Shown: positions 51,138 to 61,764, numbered from the stretch's first letter. The stretch is DNA of 64,000 bases from Bacillus sp. FJAT-27445 (GCF_001510665.1 NZ_LMTI01000001.1:35368-99367); one strand, 5' to 3'. Notes: generated by a model from the sequence alone, not told the origin. Numbers and translations are program-made.

Positions 51138-53057
51138 ATGCGGGTTTCAAATGTTACGGTTAGGAAACGGCTGATGGCAGCCCTTTTAACGGGCATCCTT
51201 GTATTCATTATCATTGATGTCCGGCTTGGGTATGTCCAATTTTATTTAGGGGATATGCTGACCGACAGGGCCAAGGATTCTTGGAGCCGAAATATTCCGT
51301 TCGCCCCTAAGAGGGGTGAAATAGTCGACCGCAACGGGGTTCCACTTGCAACGAATATCAGTTCGCCAACGGTTTGGATCGTGCCCAGGCAAGTAGAAGA
51401 CCCGGAAACCGCAGCCGAAAAGCTTGCGGCTGTCTTAAATACATCAAAGGAAAGCACACTCAAGAGCCTGACGGAAACCGAATCGATCATCCGTCTTCCT
51501 TCAGGCAGGAAAATCTCGCATGAAAAGGCTAAGGAAATCCGTTTGCTTGGCTTGAAAGGAATTTATTTGGGAGATGATTCGAAACGCCATTATCCATTTG
51601 GCAATTATTTATCACATGTACTTGGGTTTGCAGGGATAGACAACCAGGGATTGATGGGACTGGAGTTATTCTATAATAAGGAATTAAGCGGCCAAAAAGG
51701 CTCGGTCCAATTCTATGCGGATGCAAAAGGCCGCCGTATGGATGATATGGCTGATGATTATCAGCCGCCGATAGACGGCCTTGATTTAAAATTGACGATT
51801 GATACAAAAGTCCAGACAATTGTTGAAAGAGAACTGGAAATCGCTCAAAAAACGTATAACCCAGATGGATTAGTCGCGATAGCAATGAATCCTAATAATG
51901 GGGAAATACTGGCCATGTCAAGCCGACCTAATTTTGACCCGGCAAATTTCCGGACCGTTCCCCAGGAGGTATACAACAGGAATCTCCCTGTTTGGAGTAC
52001 GTATGAACCGGGTTCCACATTTAAAATCATCACTCTTGCCGCAGCTATCGAGGAAGGAAAGGTGAATTTGGAAAAAGACCATTTCCATGATTCCGGAAGT
52101 GTCCAGGTAGCGGGTGCGAGGCTGAAATGCTGGAAGCGAGGCGGGCATGGCAGCCAATCTTTCCTTGAGGTCGTCCAAAATTCATGCAACCCTGGATTTG
52201 TTGAACTAGGAGAAAGGCTTGGAAAGGACAAACTATTCAGCTATATTAAAGGATTCGGTTTTGGCCAAAAAACTGGAATAGACCTTCAGGGTGAAGGTAC
52301 AGGCATCCTGTTTAATATGAATCGGGTCGGACCGGTAGAACTTGCAACAACAGCATTCGGCCAAGGGGTTTCAGTAACACCCATTCAGCAGGTTGCGGCC
52401 GTGGCAGCTGCCGTAAACGGGGGATACCTCTATACCCCCTATATAGCAAAGGAATTGGTTGATCCTGTCACAAATCAGGTGATTATGAAAAATTCCCCAA
52501 AGCTAAAAAGGCGTGTCATTTCAGAGGAAACATCAAAGCAAATCAGGTTTGCCCTTGAAAGTGTCGTTGCGCAAGGTACGGGCGGAAAAGCGTTCATCGA
52601 TTCCTACCGGGTAGGCGGCAAGACTGGGACTGCCCAGAAAGCTCAAGGCGGACGCTACCTTGAGAACAACCATATCGTCTCCTTTATCGGTTTCGCACCA
52701 GCGGATGACCCGCAGCTCGTTGTGTATGTCGCTGTAGACAATCCAAAGGGTACTGTCCAATTTGGCGGTGTTGTTTCCGCGCCGATTGTTGGAAATATCA
52801 TGAAAGATTCTCTGCTGGCGATGGGTGTTGAGCCGCGAAAGGAACAAATTGAAAAGAAAATGACGTGGCAGGATGTACCAATGATTGAAATGCCAAATCT
52901 CGAAGGGCTTTCCAAAAAAGAGTTAAGGGAGCAAATGGAAAACCTTAAAGTCGAGGCAAAAGGTGAAGGCGATATTGTCATCAAGCAATTGCCTCAGGCA
53001 GGTACCCGGGTGAAAGACGGCTCAACCATCATCCTTTATTTTGGAAATGGAAATTAA
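51138..53057 (+). CDS. spoVD: Stage V sporulation protein D (class B PBP)
   Basis: SpoVD is the mother-cell transpeptidase that with SpoVE makes the spore cortex. The protein (639 residues from ATG 51138 behind GGAGGAGC; the open frame from 51084 is not used) has a membrane helix (residues 13-33), the motifs SxxK in YEPGSTFKIITLAAA, SxN in VVQNSCNPGFVELG and KTG in RVGGKTGTAQKAQGG, and one C-terminal PASTA domain (MPNLEGLSKKELREQ), one fewer than pbpB. In B. subtilis it is under sigma-E; I could not identify the promoter here. Confidence 0.95.
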   Translation: MRVSNVTVRKRLMAALLTGILVFIIIDVRLGYVQFYLGDMLTDRAKDSWSRNIPFAPKRGEIVDRNGVPLATNISSPTVWIVPRQVEDPETAAEKLAAVLNTSKESTLKSLTETESIIRLPSGRKISHEKAKEIRLLGLKGIYLGDDSKRHYPFGNYLSHVLGFAGIDNQGLMGLELFYNKELSGQKGSVQFYADAKGRRMDDMADDYQPPIDGLDLKLTIDTKVQTIVERELEIAQKTYNPDGLVAIAMNPNNGEILAMSSRPNFDPANFRTVPQEVYNRNLPVWSTYEPGSTFKIITLAAAIEEGKVNLEKDHFHDSGSVQVAGARLKCWKRGGHGSQSFLEVVQNSCNPGFVELGERLGKDKLFSYIKGFGFGQKTGIDLQGEGTGILFNMNRVGPVELATTAFGQGVSVTPIQQVAAVAAAVNGGYLYTPYIAKELVDPVTNQVIMKNSPKLKRRVISEETSKQIRFALESVVAQGTGGKAFIDSYRVGGKTGTAQKAQGGRYLENNHIVSFIGFAPADDPQLVVYVAVDNPKGTVQFGGVVSAPIVGNIMKDSLLAMGVEPRKEQIEKKMTWQDVPMIEMPNLEGLSKKELREQMENLKVEAKGEGDIVIKQLPQAGTRVKDGSTIILYFGNGN

Positions 53058-53061
53058 AAAT

Positions 53062-53099
53062 TGGAAGGCGATGGAACCTTTTCCTCCGCCTTCTTCCTG
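53062..53099 (+). terminator. Hairpin after spoVD
   Basis: GGAAGGCG and CGCCTTC with inner GGAA/TTCC pairing, 7 bases behind the spoVD stop. The T tail is weak, so termination may be partial. Confidence 0.6.
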
Positions 53100-53221
53100 T
53101 GTTTCCAGGATATAGATTAAGTTATGCGGCGGACTTGGCAATTAACGATGGATTTATGGCGAAATGCAAGTGTATCATGTAAAATAGGTATCGATTGTTA
53201 CGCAAGAGAGGAATTGAAAAA

Positions 53222-54691
53222 ATGAAATTGCATGACCTTTTAAAGCATTTACACCAACCCGGTGCATTGCCGGACGAGAATCCCGAAATTGTCTCTGTTG
53301 AAGACAGCGATAGCAAGGTAATAGATGGCAGTCTGTTTATCTGCATTAAAGGCTACTCCGTGGATGGACATGATTTTGCAGAGACGGCTGTAAAAAAGGG
53401 CGCAGCAGCGATTGTAGCCCAAAGGCCGCTTGACTGCTCGGTTCCTGTATTTATTGTCCGCGATACGACGAGGGCAAAGGCCGTGATTGCCGACGCGTTT
53501 TATGGCCATCCAAGCCATGGTATCCATTTGACGGGGATAACAGGAACGAATGGCAAGACAACAACGAGCCATTTAATTGAACAAATTTTTGCGGATGCAG
53601 GGAACAAGACCGGATTGATCGGAACAATGTACACAAAAATCGGCGACAAAAAATATGATGTAAAGAATACTACACCGGAAAGCCTCACACTTCAGAAAAC
53701 GTTCAGGATGATGGCTGATGAAGGTGTTACGCATGCGGTAATGGAGGTATCCTCCCACGCACTTGATTATGGCCGGGTCCATGGTACGGATTTCAATGTA
53801 GCCGTATTTACAAATCTTACCCAGGACCATCTGGATTACCATAAGACGATGGAAAAATACAGGCAGGCAAAAAGCCTTTTGTTTTCCCAACTGGGGAATA
53901 CCTATTCCGAAAATTCACCAAAATTTGCGGTTTTAAATAGTGATGATCCCGCTTCCGGGGAATTCATAAAAGCAACCGCAGCGCATGTTCTTACATATGG
54001 AATCGATCAAAAGGCCGATATACAGGCTGGGGATATCAAGCTATCCCCGCAGGGAACATCATTTATCCTCCAAGTGGCTGGCGAGTCTTACCCTGTTACA
54101 ATGAAGCAGGTCGGCAAGTTTAATGTATATAACGCCCTTGCCGCAATTGGGGCTGCTATTGCTGCAGGATTAAATCCCAGAGACGCACTGGCTACACTTG
54201 AGAAAATAGAAGGAGTGGCTGGGAGGTTCGAAACGGTTGATGCTGGCCAGGACTTTACCGTAATTGTCGATTATGCACATACGCCGGATAGCTTGGAAAA
54301 TGTTTTAAAAACAGTCAGCGAATTTGCGAAAAGGAATGTCTATGTCATCGTCGGCTGCGGTGGCGACAGGGATAAGGCAAAGCGCCCGTTAATGGCCAAA
54401 ATTGCATGCGATTATGGAACACACCCGGTGCTCACTTCAGATAACCCAAGGAGCGAGGATCCCCTTGCGATTCTCGGGGATATGGAAGAGGGGGTAAAAG
54501 GCAGGGATTACAAGGTCATTCCCGACAGGAGAGAAGCCATCAATTTCGCGGTACGCTCCGCGGAGTCCGGCGATATTATCCTAATAGCCGGGAAGGGGCA
54601 CGAGACCTATCAGGAAATTAACGGGGTTAAGCATGATTTCGACGACAGGGTTGCTGCCAGGGAAGCTGTCCTTCGGATGGCAAAGGACTAA
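53222..54691 (+). CDS. murE: UDP-MurNAc-tripeptide synthetase MurE (meso-diaminopimelate adding)
   Basis: MurE adds the third amino acid to UDP-MurNAc-dipeptide. The 489-residue protein has the ATP loop [16 protein letters not shown], the carbamylated-lysine region and the substrate motif DNPRSEDP, whose Asn-Pro-Arg signature marks meso-diaminopimelate as substrate. ATG 53222 behind AGAGAGGAATTG gives the family start KLHDLLKHL; the frame opens at 53195. Bacillus cell walls with meso-DAP agree. Confidence 0.95.
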   Translation: MKLHDLLKHLHQPGALPDENPEIVSVEDSDSKVIDGSLFICIKGYSVDGHDFAETAVKKGAAAIVAQRPLDCSVPVFIVRDTTRAKAVIADAFYGHPSHGIHLTGITGTNGKTTTSHLIEQIFADAGNKTGLIGTMYTKIGDKKYDVKNTTPESLTLQKTFRMMADEGVTHAVMEVSSHALDYGRVHGTDFNVAVFTNLTQDHLDYHKTMEKYRQAKSLLFSQLGNTYSENSPKFAVLNSDDPASGEFIKATAAHVLTYGIDQKADIQAGDIKLSPQGTSFILQVAGESYPVTMKQVGKFNVYNALAAIGAAIAAGLNPRDALATLEKIEGVAGRFETVDAGQDFTVIVDYAHTPDSLENVLKTVSEFAKRNVYVIVGCGGDRDKAKRPLMAKIACDYGTHPVLTSDNPRSEDPLAILGDMEEGVKGRDYKVIPDRREAINFAVRSAESGDIILIAGKGHETYQEINGVKHDFDDRVAAREAVLRMAKD

Positions 54692-54853
54692 AACACACAA
54701 AACTAAACTACAATATAATGGAGATTAATGTATTTATGAGTACCAGACAATTTGTTTTTTTTCACAAGGGCTTTCTCCCCAAAAAAACTTCAAATGATAT
54801 TTTTGTGGCCAAGGGCATTGCCAAGGCCGCTTTTCCGGTAAGGAGGCAGCTTT

Positions 54854-55828
54854 ATGCTTGAGCAAGTTATTTTCTTTACAATCCTGATGGGCTTTTTAAT
54901 ATCCGTCCTCCTTTCCCCAGTCTTTATTCCTTTTCTCAGGAGACTGAAATTTGGGCAAAGCATAAGGGAAGAGGGGCCTAAATCTCACCAGAAAAAGTCG
55001 GGGACTCCGACTATGGGCGGGATTATTATCCTTTTGTCCATCATTATTACATCACTCGTCATGGCGAGTAAATTTGCAGGGCCTACCTCCAAGACCCATA
55101 TGCTAATTATTGTTACTGCCGGTTTCGGCCTTCTTGGTTTTCTTGATGATTTCATCAAAGTTGCCATGAAGCGCAATTTGGGCCTTACGTCAAAACAGAA
55201 ACTGCTTGGCCAGATTATTATTTCGGTCATTTTTTATCTGTTATACAGAAGAAATGAAATGCCGTCCGAACTAGGTTTGCCTTTTACGGATTTCTCGATT
55301 GACCTTGGCTGGTTTTATCTCGGCTTTGTCATTTTTTGGCTCGTCGGCTTCTCGAATGCAGTCAATCTGACAGACGGGCTTGATGGCCTCGTCTCGGGGA
55401 CGGCAGCCATTGCATTCGGGGCATTTGCTGTCCTTGCCTGGAGCCAGTCACAGTTCGAGCTGTCAATTTTTAGTGTTGCTGTAGTCGGCGCGGTATTGGG
55501 ATTTTTAGTATTCAATGCCCATCCGGCAAAAGTGTTTATGGGTGATACCGGATCATTGGCGCTCGGCGGGGCCATCGCCGCACTTTCAATTCTTACAGGA
55601 CACGAATTGCTGCTCCTGGTAATCGGAGGCGTCTTTGTTATTGAAACGCTCTCCGTCATCCTACAGGTCATTTCTTTTAAAACGACCGGGAAAAGGATTT
55701 TTAAGATGAGCCCGCTCCATCACCATTACGAATTATCGGGGTGGTCAGAGTGGCGTGTCGTTGTTACTTTTTGGACTGTAGGCCTCCTTTTTGCGATACT
55801 TGGAATTTATATCGGGGTGTGGTTGTAA
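54854..55828 (+). CDS. mraY: Phospho-MurNAc-pentapeptide transferase MraY
   Basis: MraY transfers phospho-MurNAc-pentapeptide to undecaprenyl phosphate, making lipid I. The 324-residue protein has about ten membrane helices, the motifs [30 protein letters not shown] (the DD pair), [35 protein letters not shown] and [20 protein letters not shown] gap of 162 bases separates it from murE, with GTAAGGAGGC before the ATG. murD starts right after its stop. Confidence 0.96.
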   Translation: MLEQVIFFTILMGFLISVLLSPVFIPFLRRLKFGQSIREEGPKSHQKKSGTPTMGGIIILLSIIITSLVMASKFAGPTSKTHMLIIVTAGFGLLGFLDDFIKVAMKRNLGLTSKQKLLGQIIISVIFYLLYRRNEMPSELGLPFTDFSIDLGWFYLGFVIFWLVGFSNAVNLTDGLDGLVSGTAAIAFGAFAVLAWSQSQFELSIFSVAVVGAVLGFLVFNAHPAKVFMGDTGSLALGGAIAALSILTGHELLLLVIGGVFVIETLSVILQVISFKTTGKRIFKMSPLHHHYELSGWSEWRVVVTFWTVGLLFAILGIYIGVWL

Positions 55829-57178
55829 GTGAAGATGATCGAAACGTACCAGCACAGAAAAATATTAGTCCTGGGCCTGGCAAAAAGCGGAGTGACCGCG
55901 GCCGCGCTCCTTCATAAGCTTGGCGCTTTTGTCACCGTCAATGACTTCAAGCCGCTTTCCGAGAACACAGAGGCCCAAGGGCTGCTTGAACAGGGGATTA
56001 CTGTCATATGCGGCAGCCACCCAGTCGAACTGCTTGAGGAAGGGTTTGAACTGGTTGTAAAAAACCCTGGCATCCCCTATACAAACCCAATGGTAATGAG
56101 AGCCATGGAAAAGAAAATACCTGTCATTACTGAGGTCGAACTTGCCTGGCAAATATCCGAAGCACCATTTATCGGAATAACTGGTACAAACGGAAAAACA
56201 ACGACAACGACACTGATTTTTGAAATGCTGAAACAGGGGGCTAAAAACCCCCTTATTGCAGGGAATATTGGAACGGTTGCCTCCGGTGTTGCCCAGGAAG
56301 CCACCAAGGAAAATACTATCGTAATCGAGCTTTCGTCCTTCCAGTTGATGGGCATTGAAAAGTTTAGGCCAAAGATTGCTGTATTAACGAATCTCTACGA
56401 TGCCCACCTTGATTACCACGGTACAAGGACTGGCTATCATGCCGCGAAGGCGAACATTACAAAGAACCAAGGGGATGGCGACTACCTTGTCTACAATGCT
56501 GACCAGGAAGAAACTGCTGTCATTGCCAGGGAATCGAACGCATGCCTTGTTCCATTTTCGTCTACAAGGGATTTAGGAAGGGGGGCCTATACGAGTGATG
56601 GCTGGCTTTGCTTTGATGGCGAAAAAGTCCTCCATCGGGAAGATGTGGCCCTCCCAGGTGAACACAATCTTGAAAATATCCTTTCCGCACTCGCTTCCGC
56701 TAAGCTTTCCGGCGTGTCGAATGAGGCGATCCAATCAGTGCTGAAAACCTTCACAGGGGTCCGCCATCGCCTCCAGTTTGTTGTTGAGAAGGATGGCATA
56801 AAAATTTATAATGATTCGAAGGCAACCAATATCCTTGCCACGCAAAAAGCGCTTGAGGCATTTGACGCACCAATTGTCCTACTGGCGGGCGGTCTGGATC
56901 GCGGCAATGGATTTGATGAGCTCATACCTTACATGAAAAACGTAAAAGCATTGATTACATTCGGCCAGACTGCCGCAAAACTTGAGGAAGCTGGCAGGAG
57001 AGCAGGAATAAAATCACTTGTCCGCGCCGATAATGTTGAGGGTGCTGTTCCGGAAGCGTACAGGCTTTCCAATCCCGGAGATGTCATTCTCCTTTCACCT
57101 GCATGTGCAAGCTGGGACCAGTACAAAACTTTTGAGGTCCGTGGCGACATGTTTATTGAGGCGGTGCATAAGCTGTAG
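55829..57178 (+). CDS. murD: UDP-MurNAc-L-alanine:D-glutamate ligase MurD
   Basis: MurD adds D-glutamate in the muropeptide pathway. The 449-residue protein has a Rossmann N-domain ([20 protein letters not shown]), the ATP loop [16 protein letters not shown], the segment [19 protein letters not shown], and the C-domain with [10 protein letters not shown] and [23 protein letters not shown] 55829 follows the mraY stop directly; ATG 55835 is an alternative. Confidence 0.95.
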   Translation: MKMIETYQHRKILVLGLAKSGVTAAALLHKLGAFVTVNDFKPLSENTEAQGLLEQGITVICGSHPVELLEEGFELVVKNPGIPYTNPMVMRAMEKKIPVITEVELAWQISEAPFIGITGTNGKTTTTTLIFEMLKQGAKNPLIAGNIGTVASGVAQEATKENTIVIELSSFQLMGIEKFRPKIAVLTNLYDAHLDYHGTRTGYHAAKANITKNQGDGDYLVYNADQEETAVIARESNACLVPFSSTRDLGRGAYTSDGWLCFDGEKVLHREDVALPGEHNLENILSALASAKLSGVSNEAIQSVLKTFTGVRHRLQFVVEKDGIKIYNDSKATNILATQKALEAFDAPIVLLAGGLDRGNGFDELIPYMKNVKALITFGQTAAKLEEAGRRAGIKSLVRADNVEGAVPEAYRLSNPGDVILLSPACASWDQYKTFEVRGDMFIEAVHKL

Positions 57179-57269
57179 TAAGGGCTTGTCTCCTTGTTTG
57201 AGCCGCTAATCGCAATATGCCTGGCTCACCGGAACGCCCAATACATGCATGGGGCAGAGGTGTTTGGCA

Positions 57270-58370
57270 TTGCCAGTAAAAAAGAATTCTCCAGACATGA
57301 TCCTTTTGGCTGTTACATTTGCACTCCTGGCATTTGGGCTTATCATGGTTTATAGTTCGAGTGCAATTTGGGCCCAGTTTAAGTTCGATGATTCCTTTTT
57401 CTTTGCGAAAAGGCAAATGCTTTTTGCGGGAGTCGGAATTGCAGCGATGTTTTTCATCATGAATATTAACTATCTAACGTGGCGTACATGGGCGAAAATT
57501 ATCCTCATTGTGTGTTTCGTTCTGCTTTTGATGGTCCTGGTACCCGGGGTAGGAAATGTCAGGAATGGTTCCAGGAGCTGGATAGGAGTAGGCGCTTTTT
57601 CGATTCAGCCCTCCGAATTCATGAAGCTCGCAATGATTGCTTTTCTGGCGAAATTCCTTTCAGAGAAGCAAAAAATGATTACATCTTTCCGAAAAGGGTT
57701 AATACCATCCCTGGCTTTGGTGTTTTCTGCCTTTGCGCTCATCATGCTGCAGCCCGATCTTGGGACAGGTACGGTAATGGTCGGCACCTGCCTGGTGATG
57801 ATTTTCGTTGCCGGGGGAAGGCTGAGCCATTTTGCGGGACTAATGCTTCTTGGTGCAGCCGGTTTCGCTGGTCTAATCATATCGGCCCCTTACCGTATTA
57901 AACGGATAACATCCTTCCTTGATCCCTGGTCGGATGCGCAGGACAGCGGCTTCCAAATTATTCAGTCTCTTTATGCGATTGGGCCAGGCGGGCTTTTTGG
58001 CCTTGGCCTCGGTGAAAGCCGCCAGAAATTCTTTTATCTTCCAGAGCCGCAAACGGATTTTATTTTTGCGATTTTGGCGGAGGAATTGGGTTTTATCGGA
58101 GGCTCGCTTATTCTGCTTTTATTTTCCTTGCTCCTTTGGAGGGGAATCAGGATTGCTCTTGGAGCTCCGGACCTGTACGGTAGCTTCCTTGCTGTTGGCA
58201 TCATTGCGATGGTTGCCATCCAGGTCATGATCAATATAGGTGTTGTGACGGGGCTTATGCCCGTTACAGGAATCACACTTCCGTTTTTAAGCTATGGCGG
58301 GTCATCACTTACCCTCATGCTTATGGCGATCGGGGTACTCTTAAACATTAGCCGCTATGTAAAATATTGA
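57270..58370 (+). CDS. spoVE: Stage V sporulation protein E (SEDS glycosyltransferase)
   Basis: SpoVE is the SEDS glycosyltransferase partner of SpoVD in spore cortex synthesis. The protein is very close to B. subtilis SpoVE: SSSAIWAQFKFDDSFFFAKR, SRSWIGVGAFSIQPSEFMKL, QPDLGTGTVMVGTCLVMIF, EPQTDFIFAILAEELGFIGG and TGITLPFLSYGGSSLTLMLM, with about ten helices. TTG 57270 behind AGAGGTG gives 366 residues, the B. subtilis length; the frame opens at ATG 57249. It is followed by a terminator and the murG remnant. Confidence 0.95.
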   Translation: MPVKKNSPDMILLAVTFALLAFGLIMVYSSSAIWAQFKFDDSFFFAKRQMLFAGVGIAAMFFIMNINYLTWRTWAKIILIVCFVLLLMVLVPGVGNVRNGSRSWIGVGAFSIQPSEFMKLAMIAFLAKFLSEKQKMITSFRKGLIPSLALVFSAFALIMLQPDLGTGTVMVGTCLVMIFVAGGRLSHFAGLMLLGAAGFAGLIISAPYRIKRITSFLDPWSDAQDSGFQIIQSLYAIGPGGLFGLGLGESRQKFFYLPEPQTDFIFAILAEELGFIGGSLILLLFSLLLWRGIRIALGAPDLYGSFLAVGIIAMVAIQVMINIGVVTGLMPVTGITLPFLSYGGSSLTLMLMAIGVLLNISRYVKY

Positions 58371-58375
58371 CTGGT

Positions 58376-58398
58376 GCCCTGCTGATGCAGGGTTCTTT
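58376..58398 (+). terminator. Terminator after spoVE
   Basis: CCCTGC and GCAGGG with loop TGAT, followed by TTCTTTTA. Confidence 0.7.
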
Positions 58399-58558
58399 TA
58401 TCTCATCGTTTTGGCTCGAAATTAAAAATGGAATGGTATACCAGGACCCTTTTCGTCGTTTCCTTGTTTAATTTATAGTAGAATGAGGGTATATAAAGCG
58501 GGTGCTTTTATGCTTGCCAGAGGTGGAGGGACAGCATGATGCTGGAAGAGGTGGGCCA

Positions 58559-59190
58559 ATGAAAATAGCCATCAACGGTGAGGATACCGGAGGCCCTGAT
58601 AAGGGAAATCCAGAAGGAGGACCCGAAAGCCGAGTTTATATATATATGAACAGAAAAGGAGCTTGAGAGTAAGCTTGTCCCGCGAAAATTGTCCGTTCGC
58701 TGCTATACATATAACCGGTTTTAAACGAAAACTTTTCTTCTAAACATAAATTCGATCTGGAGGTTTCTCACTTGGAAGAGGAGAAGCATAGATCTTTTAA
58801 AAGAGTTCAAGCAGGATTCGGTTATGAGTACTGGGTGATATGTATCCGGGCCTGTTGTTTTTGCTGCACCAGGAATAGAATGCCCTGGCACTTAGCAGGC
58901 ATGCCCCGAACTGTTGACTGACTGAAAAAGAGCTTTCAAGCAAAAAAAAATTACGATTGACGGGATAATACCCTACCGGGACAAAGTGTCTGGAATGCGA
59001 TGGGAAGCGAAAAACCTGCAGTATCTGACTCCGCTTACAGACAGGCTATTTAATGTCCTAAAAAACTTTCCAGTTCGTCTGCCAAAGTGTAGCCGATGAA
59101 AGGGCATTCTTGCTTGAGAATAAAAGAGAACCACACCTTGGGCAATGCATACACTGAAAAAAACTCCGATTGTATAAAGAAAGGGAGGAA
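58559..59190 (+). pseudogene. murG: Decayed murG (UDP-GlcNAc transferase) remnant
   Basis: The site between spoVE and murB that holds murG in Bacillus shows only fragments. GGAAGAGGTGGG and ATG (58559) survive with MKIAINGEDTGG, close to the MurG start MKIA(V/I)SGGGTGGH. About 20 bases are then missing, shifting the frame to LIREIQKEDPKAEFIYI followed by TGA, then TEKELESKLVPRK. After another shift IHITGFKRKL (58705-58734) and LKEFKQDSVMSTG, TGA, YVSGPVVFAA (to about 58868) are readable. Both TGAs replace expected glycine codons. No convincing match to the C-terminal UDP-GlcNAc domain is left; the remnant is about 630 bases, against about 1090 for the gene. Identity is from recalled MurG sequence. 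Confidence 0.88.
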
Positions 59191-59195
59191 TCCTT

Positions 59196-60104
59196 ATGGA
59201 TGAGCTGAAAAAAGAGTTAGAATCTGCCGGGATTGGCCGGGTGAAGGAAGCGGAACCGCTGTCGCAACATACAACCATTAAAATCGGCGGGCCTGCAGAC
59301 CTTTTAGTCGAGCCATCTTCAATAGAAAACCTATTCAAAACGATGGAAGTGATCAAGCGCCACAAAGCCCCGTTCCGGGCGATAGGGCGCGGCTCCAACC
59401 TGCTAGTCTCAGACAGGGGAATAGAAGGAGTAGTTATTAAGCTGGGCAGCGGCCTGGACCGCCTGGAGCAAAATGGTAATGAAATAACTGTAGGGGGCGG
59501 CCAATCCCTGATTTCACTTGCTACATCAATAAGCAGAAAAGGGTTCACAGGCCTTGAGTTCGCAGGAGGAATTCCCGGTTCTGTTGGCGGGGCCGTATAC
59601 ATGAATGCAGGCGCCCACGGTTCCGATATTAGTAAAATACTGAAAAAGGCCCATATATTATTTGAGGATGGCAAAATCGAGTGGCTCACAAATGAAGAGC
59701 TTGAGTTCTCCTATAGGTCATCCATACTACAAAAGAAAAGGCCCGGAATTGTCGTGGAAGCCGTTTTCCAGTTGGAATCGGGTGACAAGGAAGCAATCAT
59801 GGGGGAGCTCCAAAAAAATAAGGACTACCGCAAGGATACACAGCCTTGGAATTATCCGTGTGCAGGAAGCATTTTCCGCAATCCGCTCCCGAACTATGCG
59901 GGCAGGCTAATTGAAGCTGCCGGCCTGAAGGGGCATTCGATCGGCGGGGCAAAAATATCAGAAATGCACGGTAATTTTATTGTTAATACCGGCAATGCTA
60001 CAGCTGAAGATGTGCTTGCGCTAATTCAGCATGTGAAGGACACCATTTTGGCCCTCGATGGCATCCAAATGGAAACGGAAGTCGAGATAGTTGGAAGGAA
60101 ATAG
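59196..60104 (+). CDS. murB: UDP-N-acetylenolpyruvoylglucosamine reductase MurB
   Basis: MurB reduces UDP-GlcNAc-enolpyruvate to UDP-MurNAc with NADPH and FAD. The 302-residue protein is of the short type II form: [16 protein letters not shown], the FAD segment [40 protein letters not shown] and the catalytic serine in [23 protein letters not shown] precedes the ATG. It is directly behind the murG remnant, so its expression may depend on the surviving upstream sequence. Confidence 0.95.
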   Translation: MDELKKELESAGIGRVKEAEPLSQHTTIKIGGPADLLVEPSSIENLFKTMEVIKRHKAPFRAIGRGSNLLVSDRGIEGVVIKLGSGLDRLEQNGNEITVGGGQSLISLATSISRKGFTGLEFAGGIPGSVGGAVYMNAGAHGSDISKILKKAHILFEDGKIEWLTNEELEFSYRSSILQKKRPGIVVEAVFQLESGDKEAIMGELQKNKDYRKDTQPWNYPCAGSIFRNPLPNYAGRLIEAAGLKGHSIGGAKISEMHGNFIVNTGNATAEDVLALIQHVKDTILALDGIQMETEVEIVGRK

Positions 60105-60136
60105 CGCGAAATTCCTCTTACCGGCAGGCAATTCTA

Positions 60137-60145
60137 TGCTATAAT
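60137..60145 (+). promoter_or_regulatory. Extended -10 promoter upstream of divIB
   Basis: TGCTATAAT is a perfect extended -10. A poor -35 (TTACCG) lies 16 bases upstream. The start would be near 60152, 114 bases before divIB. Confidence 0.6.
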
Positions 60146-60176
60146 GTTTCCATTGGATTAGGCGAAAAGCTGTACC

Positions 60177-60211
60177 AAAACGGCGGCATGAGACTATCGT
60201 GCCGTTGTTTT
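60177..60211 (+). terminator. Hairpin with U-tract in the divIB leader
   Basis: AAAACGGCGGCA can pair with TGCCGTTGTTTT (12 bp with two G-U pairs) around an 11-base loop. It lies between the extended -10 promoter and divIB, so it could be either the terminator for murB transcripts or an attenuator in the divIB leader. Confidence 0.5.
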
Positions 60212-60265
60212 AGATTATCCTCTTGCGGGGCGGGTTTTTCACTAATCATGATGGGGTGAACGGAA

Positions 60266-61051
60266 ATGCAAAAGGGCAAAGTTCTTACCTTGGAAGACAG
60301 GATACCAAAGCTGAAGGAACAAAGGCGAAAAAAGGCGAACAGAAGGCTGATCCTTCTGCTTTTTATATTTTTTATCCTGATTGCCGGAGTCCTTTACATA
60401 CAATCTCCCCTTAGCCATGTGGGTGCCATTAAAGTGAGCGGAAATTCCGTATACGAAGAAACTGAGCTTGTGAAGGTTTCCGGTATCTCCAGCAAAGCGA
60501 ACATATGGAAAATAAAAAAGGGCCAAGCAGCTGAAAGGCTGATGAAATTGCCGGAACTCAAGGATGCCAGGGTAAAGATTGTATTGCCCAACACAATCCT
60601 GATCAACGTAACGGAGCATAAGCGGATAGGCTATCTCGCAAAGAACGGGGGCTTTTATCCCGTAATGGAAAACGGGAAGGTCCTCGCGAGCAACAAAAAA
60701 CAGTCTCTTTCGGAAAATGTCCCTGTATTAATGGGATTCGAGGAAGGAAAAGTACTTGATGAAATGTGTGCTTCCCTCTTATCGCTTCCAGAAGAAATTT
60801 ACAATTCAATTTCCGAAATCCACTATACTCCCCAAAAAACAGATGAATTCCATGTTTCGCTGTTTATGAATGACGGGTTTGAAGTGAGTGCTTCCTTAAG
60901 AACATTCGCAGAAAAAATGGTCCATTATCCTTCGATAGTGAGCCAGCTTGATCCAAACATAAAAGGGGTCATAGATTTAGAAGTCGGTTCCTTTTTTAAA
61001 GCATATGAAATAGAAGGGGAGGAAGGCCTTGAAGAAGAGAGTGATGGGTAA
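60266..61051 (+). CDS. divIB: Cell division protein DivIB (FtsQ)
   Basis: DivIB links the early and late division proteins together with DivIC and FtsL. The 261-residue protein has a basic N-terminus with KLKEQRRKKANRR, one membrane helix (residues 28-46, LLLFIFFILIAGVLYIQ), a POTRA domain (SHVGAIKVSGNSVYEETELV) and a beta domain, with an acidic C-terminal tail. The ATG follows GGGGTGAACGG. Its end overlaps the start of ylxW by 23 bases. Confidence 0.92.
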   Translation: MQKGKVLTLEDRIPKLKEQRRKKANRRLILLLFIFFILIAGVLYIQSPLSHVGAIKVSGNSVYEETELVKVSGISSKANIWKIKKGQAAERLMKLPELKDARVKIVLPNTILINVTEHKRIGYLAKNGGFYPVMENGKVLASNKKQSLSENVPVLMGFEEGKVLDEMCASLLSLPEEIYNSISEIHYTPQKTDEFHVSLFMNDGFEVSASLRTFAEKMVHYPSIVSQLDPNIKGVIDLEVGSFFKAYEIEGEEGLEEESDG

Positions 61052-61736
61052 ACATGTGATATTATCGCTCGTTTGCCTTGTCCTTGGATATATTATGGCC
61101 TTTTCCTATCATTTGACCCTGGTGGAAAATAAACATAAAAACAAAGATGTTACGGGCAGCCATTACGAGCGGACTATCGATCTCAGAAACCAGCTAATAT
61201 CTCTTGAAGAAGCAAACCGAAAGCTTCAAAGGGAATTTAATAAAAAGCAGGCAAAGGTTCTTCAGATAGAAAAAGAGCTTTCGAAAGAAGAAGACGCCTA
61301 TTCCTCTATCGCGGGAGATGCTGAAAAATACAGGATGTTCCTTGGAAAGGTAAAAGTTAAGGGTCCGGGAATCGAGGTTTCACTCGCCGATGGTGAATAC
61401 AACCCGAATGAAGAAAATATTAATAATTATCTTGTCCATGAGCACCATGTTTTCAAGGTTGTGAATGAACTGTATGTTTCTGGGGCTGAAGCCGTGGCAA
61501 TCAATGGCCAAAGGCTCTCATCCAGGTCCTATATCATTTGCAATGGCCCCGTTATTACAGTTGATGGCAAGCAATATCCAGCCCCATTTATCATTACTGC
61601 AATCGGGGACCCTGCAGTCCTTGAGCCAGCATTGACTATGACCGGGGGCGTCAGGGACCAGCTTGTGAATGACAATATTCTTTTCACACTTGAAAAAAAG
61701 GATTCTATAAGTTTAAATCCGATTTTGGGCAGCTAA
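61029..61736 (+). CDS. ylxW: DUF881 family protein YlxW
   Basis: A 235-residue bitopic protein with a membrane helix (residues 8-27), a coiled coil (about 45-95) and the DUF881 domain (KVKGPGIEVSLADGEYNPNE, NELYVSGAEAVAINGQRL). The family is always linked to division genes; its function is not established. It starts with TTG at 61029 inside divIB (ATG 61044 is an alternative), with GAAGGGGAGGAAGG upstream. Confidence 0.88.
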   Translation: MKKRVMGKHVILSLVCLVLGYIMAFSYHLTLVENKHKNKDVTGSHYERTIDLRNQLISLEEANRKLQREFNKKQAKVLQIEKELSKEEDAYSSIAGDAEKYRMFLGKVKVKGPGIEVSLADGEYNPNEENINNYLVHEHHVFKVVNELYVSGAEAVAINGQRLSSRSYIICNGPVITVDGKQYPAPFIITAIGDPAVLEPALTMTGGVRDQLVNDNILFTLEKKDSISLNPILGS

Positions 61737-61764
61737 TCTATTTAATGTCCACTAAGAAGGTTAG

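Noticed and set aside
58973-59689. 238-codon minus-strand frame over the murG remnant and murB
   Set aside because: Most of it is antisense to murB, which is certain. The rest covers decayed DNA. No family match.
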